Positions 1-4,425 of a DNA stretch of 13,504 nucleotides are shown here, piece by piece. The notes below the pieces were generated by a model. It made no database searches. It saw only the letters and a program-made list of their open reading frames with translations, and was not told where the DNA came from. Source of the stretch: Chitinophagaceae bacterium (GTDB lineage Bacteria; Bacteroidota; Bacteroidia; Chitinophagales; Chitinophagaceae); contig JADKKJ010000013.1 in the NCBI GenBank assembly GCA_016720565.1, forward strand, positions 1-13,504, read 5' to 3'. Both the position numbers and the translations under genes were made by a program. Numbering within the stretch: the first letter of the stretch is position 1; each line of letters begins with the position of its first letter.

Positions 1-2
1 AG

Positions 3-59
3 GTTGATGAACTGAAAATAGTTGTCAAGTCTAAACTTTCGGAGTGGTCGGTAAAATAG
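3..59 (+). CDS. C-terminal end of an upstream ORF (partial)
   Basis: The third forward frame is open from the window edge to a TAG at 57-59 and encodes 18 residues, VDELKIVVKSKLSEWSVK. The lysine- and glutamate-rich, amphipathic composition is compatible with the tail of a real protein, but so short a piece cannot be assigned to any family. It is listed because it stops two bases before the attC-like repeat at 61, the position expected for the end of an integron-cassette gene. It may also be chance. Confidence 0.25.
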   Translation, partial: VDELKIVVKSKLSEWSVK

Positions 60-60
60 C

Positions 61-179
61 AGCTAACGTTTGCGGCTTTGTGCAGGCTATTATATCGCTT
101 GGCTTTGCACATAGTTGAACTTGATATGTGGCTTGGATTTATTCGTCAGACGGGGCTTGCACAAAACCGTTTGTTATAT
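61..179 (+). repeat. attC-like imperfect inverted repeat
   Basis: The outer ends AGCTAAC (61-67) and GTTATAT (173-179) resemble the R''/R' boxes of integron attC sites and pair through their AAC/GTT cores. Inside them GGCTTTGTGCA (74-84) pairs with TGCACAAAACC (158-168) at 10 of 11 positions, like L''/L' boxes, with short unpaired spacers between the two box pairs. The 119-base length is within the usual attC range of roughly 60-140. The motif GGCTT(T)G recurs at 74, 101 and 154. An ORF ends just before the element and a methyltransferase starts 53 bases after it, as in a gene cassette. No integrase or second clear attC is visible, and other foldback elements could look similar. Confidence 0.4.
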
Positions 180-205
180 GTTGTTTTTTTTGTGCTGCGG
201 AGCAT

Positions 206-225
206 TTTAAACTTTAAAGTTAAAA
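206..225. promoter_or_regulatory. AT-rich palindrome upstream of the adenine methyltransferase
   Basis: AACTTTAAAGTT at 210-221 is a perfect 12-base palindrome. With one mismatched pair it extends to 206-225. It ends 8 bases before the methyltransferase start codon at 233, a position suited to an operator or to overlap with a promoter. AT-rich palindromes arise easily by chance in such sequence, so the regulatory role is inference only. Confidence 0.25.
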
Positions 226-232
226 CAGGTAA

Positions 233-988
233 ATGATACTAAGGAGAATGGGAAATAAAAGCCAAATAGCAGATAAGATACAAAAGTATTTTCCCCGGCA
301 TAGGCTGTATGCAGAACCTTTTTTTGGTGCAGGCGGAATGTATTTTAACAAGCCGAAAGCCAGGTATAACATTATGAACGACCTTGATGCCGATGTTTTT
401 AATTTTTGGCTAATGGTAAGCACCCGAAAAGATGAACTGGAAGAAGAAATAAAGAATATGCCTGTTCATTCAGCTTTACTTGAATACTGGAAGAAGAATA
501 AGGAAACCGAACCTTTAAGGCAGGCGCTTCGCTTTATTTTCATTTCTAACTGCACTTTCATGGGTGCAGGGGCTTCAATTACCTTTGGGACGGAAAATCC
601 TAAGCAAATTATAAAAGACCGCTTAAATCAAACATTTGAGGCTATTAAGGATGTGCAGTTTTCAAATTGTGATTTTCGCAAGTTTTTTGATATTTTACGG
701 GAGAGAAACAGTGATGATACTTTTATTTACTGCGATCCTCCTTATCTGGGAACTGATGATAATTACAGCCATTCGTTTACAGAGCAGGACAGCAGCGATT
801 TATTTGACTTATTAACGGCAAGTGGATGTAAATGGGCTATGAGTGAGTTTGATAATGAATTTATATTAAAACAGGCGAATGATAGGGGTTTAAACACAAT
901 TATCATTGGTGAACGTGGAAACCTTAAAAATTTCAGGACTGAAGTATTGGTGACTAATTATGCGAAGCCAGCAACTTTGTTTGATTAA
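233..988 (+). CDS. D12-class N6-adenine DNA methyltransferase (Dam-like)
   Basis: This 251-residue protein should transfer methyl groups from S-adenosylmethionine to the N6 of adenine in a short DNA target. Seen in sequence: an N-terminal RRMGNKS stretch (residues 4-10), equivalent to the family's R-x-GGKS start; AEPFFGAGG (27-35), the FxGxG cofactor-binding motif; NDLDADVFNFW near residue 50; and the catalytic DPPY at 168-171. Order and length fit the Dam/D12 family. The first ATG is preferred over the one at 248 because the conserved RR lies upstream of that second Met, although AAGGAG sits just before 248. Phages use such enzymes to escape host restriction or to time packaging; the target here is unknown. 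The gene lies between inverted repeats and just after an attC-like site, so it may be an acquired accessory cassette. Confidence 0.9.
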   Translation: MILRRMGNKSQIADKIQKYFPRHRLYAEPFFGAGGMYFNKPKARYNIMNDLDADVFNFWLMVSTRKDELEEEIKNMPVHSALLEYWKKNKETEPLRQALRFIFISNCTFMGAGASITFGTENPKQIIKDRLNQTFEAIKDVQFSNCDFRKFFDILRERNSDDTFIYCDPPYLGTDDNYSHSFTEQDSSDLFDLLTASGCKWAMSEFDNEFILKQANDRGLNTIIIGERGNLKNFRTEVLVTNYAKPATLFD

Positions 989-1039
989 TGCTGAATGACT
1001 GAACGTCCAGCCGCCCAATGATATGCAGTGTGGCGTGGG

Positions 1040-1056
1040 AAAAAATAACATATAAC
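1040..1056. repeat. Right copy of the 17-base inverted repeat flanking the methyltransferase gene
   Basis: The sequence here, AAAAAATAACATATAAC, matches the reverse complement of 173-189 at 16 of 17 positions. The pair therefore brackets the adenine methyltransferase gene, and the left copy begins exactly at the R'-like box of the attC-like element. Six bases of the match are an A-run, so the informative core is AACATATAAC. This may mark the edges of an inserted cassette, or it may be coincidence in AT-rich spacers. Confidence 0.35.
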
Positions 1057-1073
1057 ACTTAGATTGGCGCAAC

Positions 1074-1280
1074 TTGTATAATTTATTAACTGATAATCAA
1101 GTGAAAGTTTATACACATAAAGGAATTGTTTTTGAATGGCACGGAAAATTAAATATTTACCTGCCCGGCAGTCTATTTCCACTACCAATAAAGCAATGCA
1201 ACGGCGTAATATACTGGCAGTTGGCAAGAGGTGTGAGGCTTTCAATTAATCACCTGAAAAAACACTTGCAAAAAAAGTGA
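1074..1280 (+). CDS. Small hypothetical protein
   Basis: A 68-residue reading frame with no recognised family. Its body looks protein-like: alternating hydrophobic and polar segments (KVYTHKGIVFEWHGKLNIYL), a GVIYWQLARGV stretch and a basic amphipathic C-terminus (NHLKKHLQKK). There is no ATG anywhere in the open frame, which begins after a TAA at 1053-1055. Translation would have to start at the TTG at 1074 or the GTG at 1101, and neither has a convincing ribosome binding site. The true N-terminus may therefore be missing or frame-broken. It lies on the same strand as its neighbours, between the methyltransferase and the nuclease gene. Confidence 0.45.
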   Translation: MYNLLTDNQVKVYTHKGIVFEWHGKLNIYLPGSLFPLPIKQCNGVIYWQLARGVRLSINHLKKHLQKK

Positions 1281-1299
1281 AACATAATAAGTGGGTAAG

Positions 1300-1362
1300 A
1301 TGAATAAACGATGGACACAGGAAGATATTAATAAGTTAAGAGAAAAAACTAGAGGCAGATAA
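1300..1362 (+). other. Displaced 5' end of the DUF1064-like nuclease gene
   Basis: ATG at 1300 opens a 20-codon frame, MNKRWTQEDINKLREKTRGR, that ends at TAA 1360-1362. An MxxRWT-E-(D/E)-(I/L) start is typical, from memory, of phage DUF1064 proteins, and GGTAAG lies just upstream. The downstream gene carries the rest of that family in the -1 frame, open from 1353. One additional G at 1354-1355 would join the two as TRGQINTTKPASF and continue into the conserved body. This is best read as the true N-terminus of the following gene, separated by a one-base frame break. Confidence 0.5.
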
Positions 1363-1397
1363 ACACAACAAAGCCAGCTTCCTTTGCCCTGGGCAGA

Positions 1398-1700
1398 TTG
1401 AAGGCCGGGGCCATGAATAAAACCGAAGCCGCCTATGCTAACTATCTCGAAAAGCAAAAGCAGTTCGGCGATGTAGCATGGTTTGCCTTCGAGCCGATGA
1501 ACCTGAAGCTGGCGGACAAATGCTTCTACCGGATAGATTTTTTGGTAATGCTCAAGTCTGGGCAATTAGAAGTGCATGAGGTGAAAGGATTTTGGACTGA
1601 TGATGCCTTGGTAAAAATTAAAACAGCATCCGCAAAATTCCCATTCCGGTTTATAGCTTTGAAACTGGTTAAGGGTATTTGGGAAGTGAGGGAATTTTAA
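1398..1700 (+). CDS. DUF1064-like PD-(D/E)XK endonuclease (5' end frame-broken)
   Basis: The protein resembles the DUF1064 family, phage-encoded proteins thought to be PD-(D/E)XK nucleases acting in DNA metabolism or recombination. Numbered from the TTG at 1398, the visible hallmarks are MNKTEAAYANYLE (residues 6-18), the metal-binding Asp of YRIDFLVM (D47) and the E-x-K pair of HEVKGFW (E61, K63), followed by an amphipathic helix and FRFIAL. The frame is open back to 1353 and its sequence ASFALGRLKAG already looks native, so neither TTG 1398 nor ATG 1413 is likely to be the original start. That start is probably ATG 1300 in another frame. As it stands, a shorter product from ATG 1413 would keep the catalytic residues. 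The neighbours are two DNA methyltransferases, consistent with a DNA-processing module. Confidence 0.7.
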   Translation: MKAGAMNKTEAAYANYLEKQKQFGDVAWFAFEPMNLKLADKCFYRIDFLVMLKSGQLEVHEVKGFWTDDALVKIKTASAKFPFRFIALKLVKGIWEVREF

Positions 1701-1724
1701 ATTAGGCATTGCCATGGTTGGCAT

Positions 1725-1855
1725 AAAATTACCCGAACTAAAATTTATTCCCTTTACCAGTAAGGGTTTCGCTTCGGGTATTTTACCCGAAAATTACCCA
1801 GCTCAATAGAGTTAATACTTGTCCACAACCCCAACAAACCAGCCTCAAAATGAGG
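1725..1855. repeat. Hairpin cluster with repeated TACCC motifs in a non-coding stretch
   Basis: The 200-base gap between 1701 and 1901 holds no plausible gene but is structured. AAAATTACCC occurs at 1725-1734 and 1790-1799, and TACCCGAA at 1730-1737 and 1784-1791. A perfect hairpin, TTCGGGTA-TTT-TACCCGAA, spans 1773-1791. A second foldback, CCCTTTAC-CA-GTAAGGG with one bulge, lies at 1750-1766. A short CCTCA-AAA-TGAGG hairpin lies at 1843-1855, and TTGTCCACA at 1819-1827 is one base from a DnaA box. No U-tract follows the stems, so terminator function is not supported. An operator cluster or a small origin-like region is possible. Confidence 0.4.
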
Positions 1856-1901
1856 AAACACGGGAATAAGCGCTCATATTAGCCTTACAAAAACAAACAG
1901 T

Positions 1902-2153
1902 ATGACAACAGCACAGAAAATATCAGCAATGCAAAATTTAAAGAGAAACGGCAAACTTGAGCCTGCTGAATTGAGCGATGAGTTGAACCCACAATATTTG
2001 TTCAGTTTAACACATTCCGAACTTCTTTGTGCAATTGTAAACGGCAAGATTGATGCAAAAGAATTAGCCTGGCAACAGCTCCGCAACCGGGGTCTTGATG
2101 CTTCCGGTAAATGGGTGGGGTTTGGTGAGGAAAAAGCAGAAAGGCCATGGTAA
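1902..2153 (+). CDS. Conserved small hypothetical protein with C-terminal RGLD-x-x-GKWVGF motif
   Basis: This 83-residue protein has helical, charged character and ends in LRNRGLDASGKWVGF, preceded by HSELLCAIVNGKIDAKELA. From memory, this combination (a helix carrying NGKID..ELA, then NRGLD..G.WVGF) recurs in small proteins of Bacteroidota phages and conjugative elements, whose function is not known. ATG 1902 is preceded by an A-rich leader and no clear Shine-Dalgarno sequence, as is common in Bacteroidota. It is the first gene after the hairpin-rich gap and the last before the promoter-like palindrome at 2164. Confidence 0.7.
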   Translation: MTTAQKISAMQNLKRNGKLEPAELSDELNPQYLFSLTHSELLCAIVNGKIDAKELAWQQLRNRGLDASGKWVGFGEEKAERPW

Positions 2154-2163
2154 GCTACGATAG

Positions 2164-2198
2164 TATTTTATTTTAATGTATTAACTTAAAATAAAGTA
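2164..2198. repeat. AT-rich inverted repeat, copy 1 (upstream of the ParB-methyltransferase gene)
   Basis: TATTTTATTTTAA (2164-2176) and TTAAAATAAAGTA (2186-2198) pair at 12 of 13 positions around a 9-base loop. Copy 2 at 5927-5959 has almost the same arms and lies upstream of another gene start. The element sits in the short gap before the gene at 2219 and overlaps a candidate -7 box, so a repressor or activator site is the favoured reading. Confidence 0.5.
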
Positions 2199-2204
2199 TT
2201 TTTG
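2197..2204 (+). promoter_or_regulatory. Candidate Bacteroidota -7 box (TAnnTTTG)
   Basis: TATTTTTG matches the Bacteroidota primary-sigma -7 consensus TAnnTTTG and ends 14 bases before the ATG at 2219. No clean TTTG -33 element is seen about 20 bases upstream; that position is occupied by the palindrome at 2164-2198, which would suit a regulated promoter. The leader would be only a few bases long. Confidence 0.4.
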
Positions 2205-2218
2205 TAGAAAATAATAGA

Positions 2219-3706
2219 ATGTCAGCAACAACACAAGAAGCCCCCGCATCAATTTCTTCACGAATATTAAAAGCAAAAAAAATTAAATGGGAAGACCTGC
2301 AGTTTATTCAGCAGGAAGACTTTAAAGAATGGATTGATACCGGCGACCTGAAACTGGTTCAATCGCTTTTAAAGTATAATTTCATTGACCCCTTTAAGGT
2401 TTGGGAAAATAAAGGAGTTATTTATTGCCTTGACGGGTATCACAGGTGTGCAGACCTTAAAAAGATAAAGGAAAGCGGAGTAAATGTGCCCGAGTTGCTG
2501 GATGCCACTTTTATTGATTGTGAAAGTATAGAAGATGCTGCTGAATTGGTATTAGTGTATTCATCCATCTATGCAAAAATCACACAGGTTGGTTTTGATA
2601 GCTTCATCAAAAACTACGAACTAAACCTGAGTGAGCTAAAGGAAACGATTTCTATCCCGGAGTTTTCGATGGACAGGTTTGAGCAAAAATACAATGTATT
2701 CAATACTGACAATGCGGAGGAGCCGGAGGTTGAAGTAACAGAAGATGACCTGATTGTTAAACCTGGGGATTTGTTTGAGATAAACGGCCACAGGATAATA
2801 TGCGATAGCTTTAAAAATGACGATTCAGTTAAATTATTGATGAATGGCAATAAAGCCAGGATCGTAAATTGTGACCCTCCGTATAACTTACCGGCAAATT
2901 TTTTTACCAATAAAGAGGAAAAGCGGCATAAGGATTTCGCAATGGGTGCCGGGGAAATGACGGACGATGAGTTTGTTGGTTTTATTTCTGACATAATGAG
3001 GCGGTCAATAGAGAATACCGTTAAGGGTGCCATTCATTACATCTTTATGGATTGGCGCCACGTGTGGCACATGACGGAGGCGGCAAGGCTTGTATATGGC
3101 AGCCCACAACCCAAACAGTTATGTGTGTGGAATAAAGACATGATGGCCAACGGTTCATTCTATCGGGCCAAACATGAACTTTGTTTTGTATTTAATTCGC
3201 CGCAGGCAAAAGCGATTTGGAACAAGGATATGCTTGACCACGGAGGTTTTTATAAAAACAACGATGAGCTTGTGTTTATCTTTAAAAACGGAGGCGATGA
3301 TGTAAAACACCTTTCACATCTTGATTTAAGAGACCGAATTCGGACCAACGTTTGGAACTATCCCTCTGCAACCAGCACGGCCAACTCTGATAAATTAGAA
3401 TTGAAAAACCACCCCACGCCTAAGCCGGTGGTAATGATTGCCGATGCGATACTTGATACCACAAATGAAAAGGATATTGTAATTGATTGGTTCCTGGGCA
3501 GCGGTACTTCATTAATTGCTGCACAGCAAACGAAACGCTTATGCTATGCCACTGAAATTGAGCCCAAATATTTACAGGGAGATATTATCAGATTTTTGAA
3601 TTTTTGCGATAAAAGAGGGATAGAGGTTAATTTTAGCCATGTAAATGGCATATTAACACTTAAAGATTTTCAAAATGAACAATCTAAAACCCAAAACAAT
3701 GTCTGA
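2219..3706 (+). CDS. ParB-like domain / beta-class DNA methyltransferase fusion
   Basis: This 495-residue protein has two parts. Residues ~15-110 look like a ParB/Spo0J-type N-terminal domain, with DGYHR at 72-76 matching the family's DG-x-HR box. The C-terminal part is a DNA methyltransferase with DPPYNL at 219-224, HPTPKPV before the cofactor motif, and DWFLGSGTSLIAA at 423-435. Catalytic motif before cofactor motif is the beta-class order, giving N6-adenine or N4-cytosine methylation. Such fusions are common in phages and prophages and probably protect phage DNA. Two oddities: the usual D-P-F of the cofactor motif is D-W-F (W424), and the catalytic domain has an internal duplicated block at residues ~304-326 and 334-356. 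A palindrome and -7-like box lie just upstream. Confidence 0.88.
   Translation: MSATTQEAPASISSRILKAKKIKWEDLQFIQQEDFKEWIDTGDLKLVQSLLKYNFIDPFKVWENKGVIYCLDGYHRCADLKKIKESGVNVPELLDATFIDCESIEDAAELVLVYSSIYAKITQVGFDSFIKNYELNLSELKETISIPEFSMDRFEQKYNVFNTDNAEEPEVEVTEDDLIVKPGDLFEINGHRIICDSFKNDDSVKLLMNGNKARIVNCDPPYNLPANFFTNKEEKRHKDFAMGAGEMTDDEFVGFISDIMRRSIENTVKGAIHYIFMDWRHVWHMTEAARLVYGSPQPKQLCVWNKDMMANGSFYRAKHELCFVFNSPQAKAIWNKDMLDHGGFYKNNDELVFIFKNGGDDVKHLSHLDLRDRIRTNVWNYPSATSTANSDKLELKNHPTPKPVVMIADAILDTTNEKDIVIDWFLGSGTSLIAAQQTKRLCYATEIEPKYLQGDIIRFLNFCDKRGIEVNFSHVNGILTLKDFQNEQSKTQNNV
3128..3289 (+). repeat. Internal tandem duplication in the methyltransferase catalytic domain
   Basis: Two adjacent blocks with a 90-base (30-codon) period encode the same motif. 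Copy 1 is WNKDMMANGSFY...HELCFVFN from residue 304; copy 2 is WNKDMLDHGGFY...DELVFIFKN from residue 334. Twelve of the 23 aligned residues are identical. As remembered, homologues carry this WNK...G(S/G)xYR..HE(L/I)xFVF(K/R)NG segment once. The nucleotide copies have diverged, so the event is not recent and is not an assembly stutter. Confidence 0.65.
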
Positions 3707-3940
3707 GGCAAAAGAGGCGATAATTGATTTTTTAACCGACCAGTTAGCTGTGAACACGGAACAATTGAGAGAGTATATTCAGATAACTTATTGCCGCCAT
3801 CTACGCCAGATGGCGTGAGGCAAATGCGTGAACAGGAGGCTATAAAATTACGGGACAGGATAAATTTTATTAGCACCATTCAATCGTTTATTAATAATTT
3901 ATTCCCAAAGGAAAATGATAGTAAAGGGAACAAAGAATGA
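3675..3940 (+). pseudogene. Small helical hypothetical gene broken by a one-base frame change
   Basis: ATG 3675 overlaps the end of the methyltransferase gene and encodes 47 residues (MNNLKPKTMSEAKEAIIDFL...EYIQITYCRHLRQMA), stopping at TGA 3816-3818. The -1 frame then carries equally protein-like sequence, DNLLPPSTPDGVRQMREQEAI...FINNLF, to TGA 3938-3940; its first ATG is at 3824 (38 codons). Adding one G at 3782 would merge the two into about 88 residues (EYIQDNLLPP), mostly charged helix. The family is not recognised, but position just before the terminase genes is typical for small phage proteins. Either the gene is damaged or a base is missing from this sequence. Translating as two separate ORFs is possible but less economical. 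Confidence 0.5.
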
Positions 3941-4406
3941 GGTGCGGATGCGGATTAAGTATGTACGGGAGCTTTTAATGAACGATGTTCCCGAAACTGA
4001 TATTGTATCTGCTATTATGGAAAAGTATGCTATTGGCAAGGCCATGGCATACCGGTATCATTATATTGCTTTTGCTTCGCTGGAAGAAAAGGACAATAAG
4101 CAACTGAAGAGAAAGATTGATTTCTATAAAGCCAGGAAGTGGAGGTCAATAATGGACATGGATCCAAAAGAAAAAAGAACGGCAGCCGGCGTGGCAGTGG
4201 TAAACAAGGTAATAAATGAAATTGCGGTTTTGGATGGTATTGTAACCAAAAGAATTGAGGTGGTTGGTGATAAGAATAATCCCATCCAGGTGCAGCATGC
4301 GCACGCACATATTCACCGTCATGAAATAGACTATTCTGCAATGACAACGGAGGTGCTGGAAGCATTGGTAATTTCAGGCAGAAAAAATCAGCAAGTAGAA
4401 GAATAA
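3915..4406 (+). CDS. Putative terminase small subunit
   Basis: This 163-residue protein lies directly upstream of the large terminase, the usual place of the small subunit, which recognises the packaging site and recruits the motor. Residues ~8-50 form a predicted helix-turn-helix region (VRELLMNDVPETDIVSAIME followed by IGKAMAYRYHYIA), as in the DNA-binding N-termini of small terminases. A long charged helical middle and a C-terminal tail with a His-rich QHAHAHIHRHE stretch follow, possibly for oligomerisation or large-subunit contact. AAAGGA lies just before the ATG. The start overlaps the end of the preceding frame-broken ORF by 26 bases; an internal ATG at 3947 is an alternative. The assignment rests on position and the HTH more than on sequence identity. 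Confidence 0.65.
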   Translation: MIVKGTKNEVRMRIKYVRELLMNDVPETDIVSAIMEKYAIGKAMAYRYHYIAFASLEEKDNKQLKRKIDFYKARKWRSIMDMDPKEKRTAAGVAVVNKVINEIAVLDGIVTKRIEVVGDKNNPIQVQHAHAHIHRHEIDYSAMTTEVLEALVISGRKNQQVEE

Positions 4407-4425
4407 TAAAGATGCAAAATCCGCA

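Noticed and set aside
995..1056. A second attC site after the adenine methyltransferase
   Set aside because: AACG near 1002 and the weak CGCCCA/TGGCG pairing suggest one, but no GTTRRRY box closes it and the inner pairing is poor; only the outer inverted repeat could be supported.
1242..1565. A 107-codon - strand frame across the start of the nuclease gene
   Set aside because: It overlaps the conserved MNKTEAAYA and catalytic regions of the + strand gene and has no protein-like pattern.
1773..1791. Intrinsic terminator at the perfect TTCGGGTA hairpin
   Set aside because: Neither strand has a run of T after the stem; the stem is only 8 pairs with a 3-base loop. Kept as a structural repeat, not as a terminator.
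2614..3033. A 139-codon - strand frame inside the ParB-methyltransferase gene
   Set aside because: It is the mirror of a real coding region that carries DPPYNL; the predicted product is serine/leucine-rich with no recognisable motif.
3728..3734. Programmed -1 frameshift at T-TTT-TTA in the small pre-terminase gene
   Set aside because: The heptamer is in the right phase, but the zero frame continues to look coding for about 50 bases beyond it, while the -1 frame there does not; the apparent switch is near 3782.
4030..4365. A 111-codon - strand frame opposite the small terminase gene
   Set aside because: Proline/phenylalanine/leucine-rich artefact of the opposite strand; the + strand has a helix-turn-helix and the correct operon position.
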